Assembly: GCA_002049455.2 (NCBI GenBank)
Contig: KV918896.1
Coordinates: forward strand, 1-64,000
From: Porphyra umbilicalis
Taxonomy: Eukaryota > Rhodophyta > Bangiophyceae > Bangiales > Bangiaceae
Length of the DNA stretch: 64,000 nucleotides
Direction: 5' to 3'
Both the position numbers and the translations under genes were made by a program. Position 1 is the stretch's first letter. The number at the start of each line of letters is the position of its first letter. This document shows positions 31,954-44,160 of the stretch, piece after piece. A model generated the notes under the pieces. The model was not told where the DNA came from. It saw only the letters and a list, made by a program, of their open reading frames with translations, and did no database searches.

Positions 31954-32640
31954 TGGTTCGTAAAATGGAGCGTCGCCCCTAACCTTAGGTCCAGTGCTGC
32001 CTTGGTTGCCCCCCAGTCAGCCAGAAGCTGAAGCACGAGGTTTTACATCAAGGTCTGGATGCGGCACTCGCCTGCAGCACGATCTGGGGCCTGTCCTTGT
32101 CCCTAGCGACGCGGGCCAAGCGAGATCGTCTGGCCTCCTTTCTGGGTGCGCATTAGGGAGTGACGTCGCACCTCACCGACACCCCCCAGGATCTGCTCTG
32201 TCCAGGGCAGGGGCAACGCCGCAGCTTAGGAAGCCCCCTTATTGCTGGCTAACCACGCCGTGCTGAGTGCAAGTCAACCTCGACCCACCAGACCGCCGCT
32301 GAGAGAGGGGTGCTCTGGTCACCGGGGGTCAGCCAAGCATGCGGCCGGTGTCTCGGCGCATCGGCGCTGTTCGACGCAATAACCTAGTGCGTTGAGCTGC
32401 CCTGATTGGTCACTCGCCGCGCTCGTCCGTCCATGTCCAAGGGGCGTCTGCTCGGCAAAAAATGTCCATGCCGAACAACGGGGGTTCCCGTTCGAGGTCT
32501 GTTCGGGCCGTTTTCGCCCAACCGCAGTCCGTGCGCGTTCGTGCGTTTGGCCTGTTCGGCCCCGTTCTGGAATCGTTCGGGTTACCTAAGTTTGTGATGA
32601 TCTTCATCTGACTCGCTCATCATATGGAAAAACCATTCTC
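31954..32640. other. Intergenic, no gene assigned
   Basis: Upstream flank of the two-exon gene; no supported frame or repeat. Confidence 0.3.
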
Positions 32641-32659
32641 AGAAAACATGTTCAACACA

Positions 32660-33190
32660 GGTACAAGCGCCCCAGGCCCACAGGTAGTCACCACCTCACG
32701 CCCACAAGTTGTAGTCGCCCAGCCCACGGGGTGTCGCCACCCCCCTCCCACCGGTACTGGCCAGCCCCCGCTGGTGAGTGCCACCCTCAGCCCGCAACCA
32801 AGGGACGCACCACACACACGTCGTCGCATCCCACTGCCCACCGGTTGTAGTCGCCAACGCCCACAGGTAGTAGCCGCCCCGCCCGCTGGTCATCGTCACC
32901 CCCCGCCCGCATGTAGTGGCCATCCCTGTTCCGAATGAGGTGGCCACACTCCGGCCGCAACTGGTCTACGGCTCCCACCCGGAACAGTCCACGCCCCGTG
33001 CCCCCAGGTCGCCACCGCCTAATGCCCAAAGGTAGCAGCCGCCCCGCCGGCAGGTTGTCGCCACCTCCCTCTGGCAGGTTGTCGCCCTCTTCCGCCCGCA
33101 AGTAGCGTTTGGCTCCTACCGGAAAGTAGTCAACGCTCCTCGCCCGCAGGCAGTGGCCACCGCTCGCCCGTCATGTCATTCCCATCCACG
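32660..33190. repeat. Degenerate short tandem repeats
   Basis: Irregular 17-27-bp units built on CGCCCACAGGTAGTAGCCGCC-like motifs (GTAGTCGCCA, GTTGTCGCCAC) run through this stretch. Open frames on both strands are Thr/Pro/His-rich or Gly/Trp-rich and look repeat-derived. Confidence 0.6.
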
Positions 33191-33724
33191 CTCATCACGG
33201 TCATTGCAGGTTGTCGTCGCCTCCTCTCCTCTGTTTCAGCACATGCCGCGCTACGCCCCCCCCCTTAGCTACATCCATGTTTGAAACACCAACTCTTCCA
33301 CCCCCCTTGTCGCGCCTGCCACACCAAAGACACCCCACAGAAACTTGTGCACGATAACGGCCACCCGGCGCGGACGAGCCGAAGCAGGCGGTGGTCTTGG
33401 AAGGAGCGCGACAGAGGACGAGCAGGGTAGCTCGCGCTCCGCATGCCCTGTTTGCTTGGAGCATGCCCGGGCGTGCACGAGGCGCACAACGGCCGTCTGC
33501 GTGCAGAGCATCTGAGTGCAAGTGGATGGACGGGTCCGAAATTATTTCAGCGTCCCTGTCCGTTGGCAAAGTAGCCCTAGATCTCTGAAGAAGCAGACAG
33601 GAGCCCCGCTCGCAATTGACAGCGAACCGTCGGTGGACAAAAAAAATGATCTCACAAAGAGGTCCGGACAATGAATTTCGAGCAAAGATGTAAAATTCCA
33701 TCGTGGCGACGGTTCTGCCGAGTG
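33191..33724. other. Intergenic, no gene assigned
   Basis: Normal-composition DNA without a supported gene. Confidence 0.3.
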
Positions 33725-34030
33725 CTGTGCACCCGCCCGCCCGTGCGCCGTGTCGGCCGCCCCGCTCGCCGTGCGCAGGTGCGCCGTGCGGCGGAGTGAC
33801 AGCCCCGCCCGTGGGCATCGCGCGACGCTGGCGGGCCGCCGCTGCTGCGGTGGTGGAAGCGGCACCCCTTTCCCCGCCCGACGCCCCCCCCACCACGGCA
33901 ACGTGGCTGTACGTGCCCCCGCGCACGCTCGCGGCCATGGAGCCGGCCGGCGTGCCCGGTATCGATGCGTCGCCGAGCGCGCTACCGCATTGAAGGCCAG
34001 GGTATTGCACGCACGTGCCTGGAATTACTC
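33725..34030 (+). repeat. Truncated copy of 618-bp dispersed repeat
   Basis: Aligns with the right half of the repeat at 61425-62065 (same orientation) from CCGCCCGCCCGTGCGCCG to the shared end GTATTGCACGCACGTGCCTGG. It is more diverged than the two full copies are from each other. Confidence 0.8.
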
Positions 34031-34784
34031 CATGCCCCGATATGCGAACGGTCGACCCGCGTTCGACTCGATTCATCTTTGAATGTAATGTACTCACTCG
34101 ATTGCGATAACTGCTGGATATTCAATCTAGCGCCAAACGAGGACGCGTTCGACGGCCTTTCTGCTTCCACCAACGCTTGTTCGGCCACGTCGCACTATAT
34201 ATGCCACGTCTCTGAAACGTGTCGTAAATATGGCGTCGAACGCACGTTGGTGGCTCCGCCCTAATGGCGCTCCGATAGACTTGGTCTCACAGCACAGGAA
34301 GCTCAACTGTTATTAAATAAGAACAGGCCTGACCCTCACTGCGAACGCTAGTGGCACGGGAAGCGAGGTGACAAGACGACTGCTGCCGGCGGGCGCGGCA
34401 CATGAGCACCCCCCGACGCGCGGCTACCCCCGCGGCGGTGCCTCCCGAGCAGCGGGCCGCTTCCCCCTTCACCGCCCCGACCTGTGCCGTGCCCCGGACG
34501 TCGGTGTGACCTTAGCGCGGCGCCGAGGCGCCGTGCGGGGCGGCGCCACCGCGCCAGACGGGGCACCGCACGGCGCGCGTCGTCGTCCCGCCAAACGGGG
34601 CGTCGTACGGCGCGCGCCACCGCCTGTGGCAGCGGTGGCTGCGCCGCGTCTCTGCTTCGCGCTCCCACCGTCCGCCTCATCTGCAATCTCATCTGCCGAC
34701 AGGCGGCGGTTACGCTCCCACGCCGTCCATCCCGCCTGTGTCGGCCCCCTCCTGCGCTGTGCGCGTCCAGAATGGGGCCGGTGA
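34031..34784. other. Intergenic, GC rising to the right
   Basis: AT-richer to 34340, then GC-rich with competing Arg/Ala-rich frames on both strands. No gene supported. Confidence 0.3.
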
Positions 34785-36193
34785 CCCCCCCCCCATGCCC
34801 CGCCCTTTTCCCCTCCTCCGCCCCCCCCGGCGGCGCCCCCCCCCCCCCCGCCCCGCTCCCCCCCGCCCTTGACCGCCCCTGCCCGCGCGGCCGCTGAAGC
34901 GGCGCTGCGGGCCAACCTCGCCGACGCCCTCCGCGGCCACGCGGCGCTCGCCGCCGACAGCCTCATCGATGCGGACGAGCACAAGGCGCTGCGCGGGGAA
35001 GAGGTGCGTCGCTACGCGATTGAGCGGGCGGCACTCGGCGGGCTGGCGGTGGGGGTGGGGGGGGGGACCCCCCAGGGGGCGGGGTGCCCGACGGGAGCGC
35101 GGGAGGGGGAGGGACACCGCCCCCGCTGAGCGCGGCGCCGCCGCTGCGCGGCGCGCCCGCTACCGGCAGCGGCGGAGGTGGCGGCGACGCGGCGGCGGTG
35201 GCGGCGGCGTGGGCGGCGGGGGCGTGGCTCGCTGACGCGGCCGCGTCGGCCGGCGACCCCGGCAGGCGGGAGGGGCGGGCGAGCGGCAGCCCGTCTGCGG
35301 CCGCGCCGACGACGCCGCCGTCCGTGGCGCGGTTGTTTGGCTCCCAAGCGTTGGGCACCACGGCGGGCGCCGCTGTCGCAGCCACCGACGCGGCCGCGTC
35401 GGCTGCCAACGGCGGCGGCAGCGGCGGAGGCGGCTCCTCGCGGTGGTGTCGGCGGCGGCGGGCGCGCGAGTGGGAGGGCACCGCCGCAGCCGCCGCGCCG
35501 ACGGTGGGGGCGGGCGGGAAGGAGACGGCTGCCCCGGGCGGTGGCGGCAACGGCCATGGTGGCGGCGGCGGCAACGGCCGCGGCGGCGGCGGCGGCCGCC
35601 GCAGCCGCGGCGGTGGCGGCTGCGGCGGCAGCGGTAGCGCGTGGACCGATGGCGGCGTCGTCGTGGCGGCGGCGGCGGCAGCGGCGACGGCGGCTGCCTA
35701 CCATGCGTCGGTGGGAGCCGCGGGTCGTGGCGATCACACGGCGGCTGCTGAGCCCTTCCCGCCCATTGTGTACGTGCACCCGACGCTGTTTGATGCGCTG
35801 CACACGCCGTCCATCTTACGCCGCCGCCACGTGATTGGCGGAAGCGCGTTGCAGACGCCGTCTGGCGGGGGGGTCGCGGCGCCGCCGCCCGCGGATGGCA
35901 TCGCCGCGCCGCCGCCTGCGGGGGGTCGTGTGGCTGCCGTCGCTGCCGTGTCGCCGCCACGGCACGGTGGAGGTGGCGGTGGCGGTGGGCGCGGCGGCGG
36001 CGGCGGCGCTGCCGCGTCGACGGCCGACGCGGCAGGCGCGGCGTCGCGAGGCGCCACATCGGCGGGCGGGGACAAGCGGCGTCGTCTGCGGGATGGGGGC
36101 GGCAGGACTCGCTGGGTGGGCGGGGACGGCGACGTCTTGTGGGGCGGGGAGAGGGCGGCGGCGAAACAAGCGACCGCCCCACACCCGGCGTGA
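34785..36193 (+). CDS. Putative Gly/Ala-rich protein, possible frameshift
   Basis: A frame ending at 35129 contains a non-repetitive helical stretch (about 34870-35040; A-A-E-A-A-L-R-A-N-L, then L-I-D-A-D-E-H-K-A-L-R). It then runs into a G10 tract near 35060. A second plus frame (35084-36193, 369 residues) continues with Gly/Ala-rich sequence and an ordered island, P-I-V-Y-V-H-P-T-L-F-D-A-L-H-T near 35765, before a Gly-rich, basic C terminus. A 1-nt change in the G tract would join the two. No family is recognised and low complexity makes the call weak. Confidence 0.35.
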
Positions 36194-36672
36194 GGGGGTT
36201 GGGGGTGGGGGTGGGGGCGGGGGGGGAGGCGGGCTGGAGCCCGCTGCAGCGAAGATGCAGGAACGGTGGCCGTACGTCGCGCCCGCCCGCACAGCGCCCC
36301 GCTCGGCGCGGAGGCCGGTCGTTATCTGTGTGCCCGCTGGCGGTGGGGAGCAAGCGTTATGGCCGCTCCGTTGAGGTGGTGTGGCGGAGCGGCGGCCATC
36401 CTTCCTGCCACTTCGATTGGCACGACGTTGTGGCTGTGTGCCGTCTCTTGCACTCGCGCTGCTTTCCCCATCCCGCTTTTCTCCCGCGCAAGCGCACATG
36501 GGTCTTTTGCACTTTGCGCGTGGCTGCTGGGATTCGTAGCGGCGCGCGGGCCTGCGCAGCAGCAGCTGCGCCGGTGAGGCCGCGCATTCCTTGTACCGCG
36601 CTGTTGCAGTAGCGTTTACCTTTCCGCGGTTAGTGCCTCGCCTGTGCACGTACCTCTGCGCAGGACACACCA
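36194..36672. other. Intergenic, no gene assigned
   Basis: G-rich run at 36190-36230, then normal-composition DNA. No supported gene. Confidence 0.3.
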
Positions 36673-37305
36673 TATGGTGCGTGTCCCAAAAATGAGACAT
36701 GGCGGATTTTTCTTTTTTTCTCGGCCCACTGGCCTTCTGCAACGGTCCGATAATGTAATGTGACCCACTCGGTCCCACTATGCTTCCAGAACAGCCCCTG
36801 ACAGTGTTAGAAGAGGCGGCACATCCTGACGTGTCATGGGGGAAAGTGTCATTCATTGCAACTTCGACAGGTGACGATCACGCGGCCCAATCAAATGCAC
36901 AGATACTAGAGCAGGCATGCGCTGACAATTTGTGCACCAAGAAAAGGGCACCACCTCACCAATAAAAACCTGAAAAAGACCCCCATGTAGCCCCCTGTGA
37001 GGAAAACACGATTTGGGACACCCCTCATCGAAGCTCCAGTTAGCACATGAGCTTTGGCGTTGCAAACCTTTAACCCCCAAGAACCTGAAAAAGACTGGCT
37101 CCAAGACCGGGGCTATCTGAGAGGTCCACAGAACAGGGCCCACAGGCGGGTATGAAGGAGTTGTCAGCCAAGCACGCGTCGGGAGAGGCTCTTTCCATGG
37201 AGGCCAGTCGAGAATTTTCTCGTACCCCACGCCGCCTGCCCCCGTGCAGTGATGTGTCAGTCCTTCAGAAACCGCGCATGTCTCATTTTTGGGACACGCA
37301 CCATA
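36673..37305. mobile_element. MITE-like element with 29-bp TIRs and TA ends
   Basis: TATGGTGCGTGTCCCAAAAA and the following 9 bases at 36673-36701 are matched exactly in reverse complement at 37277-37305. The ends sit at TA dinucleotides, as expected for a Tc1/mariner-type target. The 630-bp interior has no transposase motif. The internal 61-codon frame at 36780 is not supported. Confidence 0.8.
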
Positions 37306-39809
37306 GTAGGATGTTGTCTTGTTAATATCAGGCCTGTCCTTGCGTCCCGTCGGATCCGCGTCGGACCGCGAAACAGTGGTGGAATCGCCGATCGGCCCGA
37401 CGGGTAGCACCCCATTGTCCGACGCTACACTTGTGGCACATAAACGTCACGCAGAGAAGCGACACAGGCGGCCTGCCTTCTTCATCCAACTTGTGCATAT
37501 CATCCCCCCCTCATCTCTGCCATCTCTCCCCTGCCTGCATCTCCCTTCCCCGCATACTGCCCCTCTCCCCGCGCTCCCCCCCCCTATGTCATCATGGCAA
37601 TCAAGCGAAGCGCCCCTCCTTCCCTGCGTCGGTGTCGCCGCGGCGTCCGCCGCCCGGCGCTCTGGTGGCTGCCGGCGGCGGCTTTTCCGCACCGCGCCGC
37701 TGCGGCGGACAGGGCAGCACGCTTCCCCCTTCCTCCCCGCCGCCGCCACCGCCGCCACCGCCGCCACCGCTGCCACCGCCGCCACGGTCGTCTGCGCGTG
37801 GGCCGCCCTCCCCGTGCCGGCCCTCCTCCCCACCTCCCCCGCCGCGTCCGCTCCGGCCGCCGCCGCTTTTGTGGCCGTCCCGACGTCGTGATCTGTGTAC
37901 GCCGCGCGGAAGGCCTGCTGGGTGGCGTCTGAGGGGGGGGAGGGGGGGAGTGGGGAAAGTCGAAGTGCCCGCGTCGGCCTGTGAAGGGGGTGGGAAAGGG
38001 GACGGGGCGTCGACCGGGGGGGGGGAAATCGGCCGACGCCGCCGTCGCTGCGACGTAGTGGGGTGGGGTCTGCGTGGCTACTCTTCGGCCCCGCGTAGCC
38101 GGTGGGGGGGGGCAACTGGTGGTGCCGCACCGCCTTCGCCACTGACGCTGGAATTTGCTGACTCCCTGACGCCTCCGCCGCGGTAGCCGGAGCTCGACGC
38201 AGACAGCGGCGGCGGCGGCGGGGGCCCTGCGGTGGTCTTCTGCTCAGCTCCCCCGCCGTTGCCACCGCGGCGGTTGCCGCCGCCACCACCGCCGGCTTCA
38301 GGGAGGCGACCATCGGGGGGGGCGCCGGCACGCCGGGGAGTCCGGCGTCGGTGCCAGCCGGCGGGTGGTCCATGCCGCGGGCGACGCCCGTTGTGCGGGA
38401 CGGGGCCGCCGCGGCGGTGGCGTCTCCGTCGGTGGTGGCCCTGACGGTGGTGGCGTCGCCGGCGCCCCTCGCGCGTGGGTGCTGCTGTTTGTGGGGGGGG
38501 CGTCTGTGCCCCCGTTGACAGGGCTGGCCGTGGCGGCGGTGACGGCAGAGGCGGGGGGGGGCGGGGAAGCGGACGCCGTGGCGGCCGAGTGGCTTGCGGC
38601 GGCAGTGTTGCTCGGCGTGAGCCACACGATTGAGTAGGTGGGCGGGCTGCTGGTGGTGGGGTTGGTCTGGGCGGTATAGGAGCTGACTAGGATGCCGGCT
38701 TGGGGAAGCACGTTATCGGGGAGCCGGTGCCCTGCAAATGGTAGGCTGTGGGGGGGACCCGACGTGAGAATAGTGGGGAGCCAGCTGGGGGGCGGGGGGG
38801 GGAGGTACCGGGGAGCCGCAGCCGTGTTCCTACGTCCGAGAGAAAAAGAAGCGGGGTGCTTTCGACTCCACCTCGGACCAGTGCGCAGCGAGGAGCCGAG
38901 GGTGGGCAGCAAGTGAGCGTGGGAGGGGGGGGGAGCCCCGACTCGTCTTGTCCGACGGGGGGTCCGATTCCGCAGAGGCTCTTACATTCCCGCAATGGCC
39001 CGATATTTTGGCGCCACAGGGGCGTCAACGCGCACAAACGAGGGGGTGAAATTGTGGGCGAGTGCACATTGTGTGGCAAAAAAGAAAGAGTTACTGTTCA
39101 CCCCCTTCCAGAGGCGCCAGGAGTTCGGGTTCGTCGGATTTGATCGGATCCGAATGTCCTGCCGAGGCTGCGAAAATCCGATGCCGTCGGTATATCTCGC
39201 GATGAGCCTTCCGCACGATGCTGATTGTGCCAGTGGCGACGCCCGCTCTCCAGTTTCCCCGCCCAGCCGCTTACCGCTTCTTCTGTGGCCCGATCCAATC
39301 CGTTTACAATAGACAGGACTGCGCACGAGGAGATCGGATTCTTCCCAGGGGCGTAGCTCCAATGAGGTGCCCAATTTATGTCGTGGCCGTGCCAGGTGTC
39401 GGCCCGTTCGTCCCTTTGAATGCCTATTTCTTCGACGTTGTCATCGGTTTCGACGATTATTAGCGGCATATCTGGCGCTTGACGAGGACGTGGCAATCTC
39501 ACCTCGACTGTTGGGCACACTTTCCGGACATCTTTTCGGTGGTTTCGTTTCATTGAGCGCTGATCGAGATCCCTTAGCGCTACTTCGCTTTCATTCGCAT
39601 TTGGACTACCAGAATGGGGCTACACATAACCCAGCAATGACGACCCCATTCAGACCGTCTCGTGGCTCGTTTCAGACAGGTTCATGCCCAACTACATCGC
39701 GCCTGGCCCCACACAGGGCCCCCAGAACGGGCTCTCCATTCAGCATGCCACACGTTGCGCCTCTAGATTCCCCAATTGGAAGATGGGATCGACGTTGCAG
39801 GGTTTGCTC
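37306..39809. other. GC-rich region, weak ORFs only
   Basis: A 102-codon frame from ATG 37585 (Ser-start, then Ala-rich with a (GCCACC)n-encoded Ala/Thr tract) and a frame at 38365-38637 ending A-V-L-L-G-V-S-H-T-I-E are the most protein-like. On the minus strand a 392-codon frame (38625-37447) covers the same DNA. None has a recognisable domain and I cannot choose between strands. 38640-39800 has only short frames. Confidence 0.3.
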
Positions 39810-39920
39810 TTACTGGCCCTCCAGCGTCCAGGCAGCCTTCCACCTCGTCTTCTCAACCACCCACGTGCCATCATGGCGGCAAATGATTTGCCGATGGCTT
39901 CCCGGCTGGGCACCCGCTAC

Positions 39921-41720
39921 ATCGTCACGGCTGGCAGATTCCAGGCACGTGCGTGCAATACCCTGGCCTTCAGGGCGGTGGCGCGCTGGACGACGCATTG
40001 ACACTGGGCATGCCGGCCGGCTCTATGGCCGCGAGCGCGCACGGGGGCACTTACAGCCACGTTGCCGGTGTGAGGGCGGCGTCGGGCGCGGAAAGGGGTG
40101 CCGCCTCCGCCACCGCAGCGGCGGCGGCCCGCCGGCGTCGCGCGGCGCCCACAGGTGAGATCGTCACTCCGCCGCGCAGCACACCCACGCACGGCGGGCA
40201 GGGCGGCCGACACGGCGCACGGGCGGGCGGATGGGACTGATCGCCGCGCGACAAGGCGCCTGTAACCGCGCCGCTAGATGGCGTCAGCAACCGCCGGAAG
40301 TCGTTGCGCGCGGTCACCGCGCGCAACTCGGGGCGGTAGAGGGGGCACGGGGGCAGGCGCCGTCCGGGTCCAGTGACCCCTGTGGCAGGACAGTCCTTCT
40401 CAGCCACGTAACTCCATTCGTTTTTAGCGTCATCGCGACCCTTCCAACACTGACACGCCCTCAGATCCCTGAGAACACGAATGCAGACTGCCACCTCTGA
40501 AACGAAGAGCAAGTCCCTTGATCTAAGTATATGTGTGCATCACTACACTTTGAGAGCACCCTGTCCTAAAGGCCAGGGAAATCCCCATCCAAACGGGTTT
40601 TAGATGGGCCTTGGATGTTGTCTGGTTACTCTTTGGTTGTTGACGGATGGGCTTCTCCTGCTCATCCAAGCCCATCCATCAGAGTTTTCGATGGGATACC
40701 GCTGGGCTTTGGATGGGCTTCGGATGCGCGTTTCCAGCCGATGGCGTGGTCCCCAGTTCCGCCCGGGAGTCCTTCGTGTCGAGGTGGCCCGCTCGAGAGA
40801 CACCGTGTGATCCTCGGCAGGCTCGGCCGTTTCGTATTCAGAAACCCGATGTGAAACCAAAAGGCCATGTCATTGGCTACCAGTCGCACGTGGTTTGGCT
40901 ACACCTGCGCAGCAGTTTGGGCCAATCCAATTGGTCTGCTGGAAGTATAAGTATGCTGTTCTAAGGCATGCCAATTGCACGGGCCTCGGTGGCAGCCGGC
41001 CGTCCTCACGACCGACTCCGAATCCGACGAGGTGAAGTCGCGGCGGAAGCACAGCTACAGCGTTTGTGAATCAAGTGCCGTGCTGCTGGTGCGTGCGTCG
41101 TCGCGGGTGTCGGGGGCATCGGGCAGTCTCATAACACACTGTGCAAGTGACGGAATTTTTGCACTCTCAAAGCGAATAGCAGAGCGCAGCGTAGAGCACG
41201 GCGTGTCGCGATGTCACCGACTCATTGCGATTTTCAAGGCCAAGTCATTTTCTGTCGCTGTCTGTCGGCGTGAACAAGACGACCGTCGGTCTGGTCGTGA
41301 CGTCGACGGGGTGGACACAATGTACAGGACTTGAATCTCAAGTACTGAGAAATATGGGAGCTGTATCGCAGAAAAGCAAGGGTTGACCTCGTGCCGCGGA
41401 CGCCGCTGAGCAGACGGACCAGATGGGAGCAGTACGGGGGCTACAGTTAGCAAGGGCCCGGCTCAAGAGTAGAAATGATGCTGGCCCAATGAGATGGCGT
41501 GAGTTTTCCGCGGACGTGACGAGGGCTGGAAAGAAACGGCTGTGCTGCGCAAGAGTGCGGTGACTTTTGACTGGCCTCGGTCGAGGAAGCCCATCCCAGT
41601 AACTCTTTGGATTGGGAATCGGGGAGCGCTCACAGACGTCAAAAATGCCCGTCCATCAGAGTTTTGCATACGGATAGGCTTTGGATGGGGGCGGATGGGG
41701 ATTCTGCCGGCCGTGACGAT
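39921..41720. mobile_element. Nested 1.8-kb insertion in the left arm
   Basis: Ends are inverted copies: ATCGTCACGGCTGGCAGATT at 39921 against AATCCTGCCGGCCGTGACGAT-like sequence ending at 41720 (20 or so bases, 1-2 mismatches). Its left third is the 618-bp repeat; the rest (40579-41701) starts AATCCCCATCC and ends GGATGGGGATT, again an inverted pair, so it is itself composite. Confidence 0.6.
39961..40578 (+). repeat. 618-bp dispersed repeat, copy 1
   Basis: Bounded by CCCTGGCCTTCAGG and CCTAAAGGCCAGGG, an imperfect 14-bp inverted pair. Matches 61425-62042 in reverse complement over its full length with few differences. Similarity continues to the left through CCAGGCACGTGCGTGCAATA. No coding function is evident. 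Confidence 0.88.
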
Positions 41721-43043
41721 TCGGCCGACCGCCACGAACACCGCTCGTTCCACGAACTGCCCAGCTCAACCGCCTCCCCCCTGACGTCAACGCCCTCCGT
41801 CAACCTTTTCACCTCCTCTATCGGTGCGAGGCCTCTGGGCGCGCTTCTCACTTGCCTGTGGTGCGTTTCATGGCGTTTTCATTGCGTGCGGTTCCCCTGC
41901 CCCCGAGCTCCCCGCACCCCCCCCCACGACTTGCTGCGGACTGTTTCTGCAGCATGACCTCGACTCTGCAGCGCTAGTGGCTCTGTAGGTGACCATGATC
42001 TGCATGCGCTTTCTCTCACGCGGTCGTTTTGGGAACAAGCGCACTCACCTTCTCTGTCTTGGGCGTGTGCTTCCCTGTTTCTACTGGGTCATTCTAGTTC
42101 TCGTGGGGCTTCTCTGTTTCTGTTCGCACCAGGCTGGGTTGGTGGTGCGTTGAGGCTCGTGTTTTTAGAAGCGAGTAAAGGAGTAGCTTCGTGTCTCGTG
42201 GGCAAAACGCAATAGCCTGGCCCTGACCGTCAGATCAGGAATTGCGCACTTCGCATGTATTGGTAAAAAATGCTACGGTCTGCCCACGTTGGACTGCAAC
42301 TTGTATTCGCAAGCCTTTTCTCCCCACGCCCAGTTAAGACACCCCTGAGGCGGACATTAGGATTACCGGCCATTCATTGGCCAGATTGGTAGGTGTCAGA
42401 CACTTTTCACTTGTCCAGCGGTTGGAACCAGCTTTCTGAAGACGTGTCCCAACCGTAGCTGGCAGCAGGCGCATCAGGGCGTCTTGGGGCATTCACAGCA
42501 CACGTGTTTCTTCCAATATGCGACAAATCGAAAGTCTACCTGCTGAACCATGCGACTCACATCGATCTGGACCCAGCCGGATCGCCATCACGCTCGTTGC
42601 AGACCGGGCCATGTTGAGCACTATGATGACTCTAGATGGTCTTCTTTTTTGGATGAGCCTATGATCGAAGGACGGGGGGGGTAGTAGCTTGGGTTCTATG
42701 ATACGGATTGGGTACGAGGTGACATCAATGCGTCAAGGTGGGACACTCTTTTCATCAGAGGTAGCGTGAGAAGAGCAGCAGCTACAAGAAAACCAGGACG
42801 TCAAAAGTGGGTTGCAACCCACGTAGCATTGTTCACCACGAGCTTCTCTATCATTGTACGTCACGATCAGTAACAGAAGTATCTGCTATTTACCTGCTTT
42901 TTTGCGCTTCTTATGTGTACGCCTCTTGGTACCGTGGAGAGTTTACGAGTTTCACGTGTACGCTGTAATGATGCAACGTGTCCGCATCCTAATGTCCGCC
43001 CTTGACTGGGCGTGTCCCCATGACCCTAATCCAGAGCATCCGG

Positions 43044-43440
43044 TCCTGTTCTCGATCACATGTGCTGCACGGTCCCTCCATAAAACCCGATATCCAGCAT
43101 CTAGCACCGAAGAGGACTGTAACAGAATCTCATCTGTTGGGCGTCTGTTCGGCAACAGACGCGGAACAGAATGGCGTTCTGTTGGGGCTGCCGCCTGCAG
43201 CGACGGTCGGCGTGGCCGACGGCGGTTCCCCCCGTCCCAAGCCGCCGCCACCTCTGCCCGGCGCTGCTGCGCGGTCGTCGCTGCAGGCGGCAGCCTCAAC
43301 AGAACGCCATTCTGTTCGGGCGTCTGTTGCCGAACAGACGCCCAACAGATGCGATTCTGTTGCGGACCTGTTTGGTGCTAGGCGCTGGATCTCGGCAGGA
43401 CCGTGCAGCACATGTGATCGAGAACGAGATCAGGAGCTCC
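43044..43440. repeat. Foldback palindrome with CTGTT/AACAG motifs
   Basis: Two arms of about 150 bp face each other around 43205-43285. For example GATCACATGTGCTGCACGGT at 43054 returns inverted near 43400, and AACAGAATGGCGTTCTGTTG at 43166 near 43300. Related short palindromes recur at 49330-49460. Confidence 0.8.
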
Positions 43441-44160
43441 ATATAAGGGCTATTGGGCGAAAAGGCTTGCAAGTACAAGTTGCAGTCCAACGTCGGCGGA
43501 CCGCAGCTGCTTTTCCATAACATGTTAACTGCACAGTTCCTGGTCTGACGGTCTGAGCTAGGCTCTTGCGTCATGCCAACAAGACACGGAGTTCCTCCTT
43601 TACTCGCTTCTACAAACACGAGCCTCAACGCACCACCAATCCAACCTGGTGCGAACAAAGACAGAGAAGCCCCACGAGAAGTAGAGTGACCCAGTAAAAC
43701 GGTGAAGCACACGCCCAAGACAGAGAAGGTGAGTGCGCCTGTTCCCAAAACGACCGCGTGAGAGAAAACGCATGCAGATCATGGTCACCGACAGAGCCAC
43801 TAGCGCTGCAGAGCCGAGGTCGTGCCACAGAAACAGTCCGCAGCAAGTCGTGGGGGGGGGCGGGGGGGGCTTTGGGGCAGGGGAACCGCGCGCACGGAGA
43901 ACGTCATGTAACGCACCACAGGCGAGTGAGAAGCGCGCCCAGAGGCCAGGCACCCACAGAGAAAGTGAAAAGGTTGACGGAGGGCGTTGACGTCAGGGGG
44001 GAGGCAGTGGAGCTGGGCAGTTCGTGGAACGAGTGGTGTTCGTGGCAGTCGGACCAAGGTAGCGGTTGCCCAGCTGGGAAGCCATCGGCCAATGGCACGT
44101 GGGTGGTTGAGAAGACGAGGTGGAAGGCTGCCTGCACGCTGGAAGGCCAGCCCTACGGGA

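Larger units (their letters stand above)
39810..44160. mobile_element. Large inverted-repeat element with nested insertion
   Basis: Left arm 39810-39920 plus 41728-42335, right arm 43447-44160 in reverse complement, about 80-85 % alike by eye. Shared landmarks are CACGACTTGCTGCGGACTGT (about 41928 / 43835), GAAGCGAGTAAAGGAG (about 42169 / 43600) and CCACCTCGTCTTCTCAACCA (39840 / 44105). The left arm is split by a 1.8-kb insertion (39921-41720); the right arm is continuous across that point. The central spacer (42336-43446) carries no transposase frame, so this is a foldback or non-autonomous DNA element. Confidence 0.7.

Noticed and set aside
35160-36353. 397-codon minus-strand frame over the Gly/Ala-rich ORF
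   Set aside because: Arg/Pro-rich complement of (GGC)n-like codons; the ordered island is on the plus strand only.
37447-38625. 392-codon minus-strand frame
   Set aside because: Low-complexity Ala/Arg/Pro composition, competing plus-strand frames, no motif. Left unassigned.
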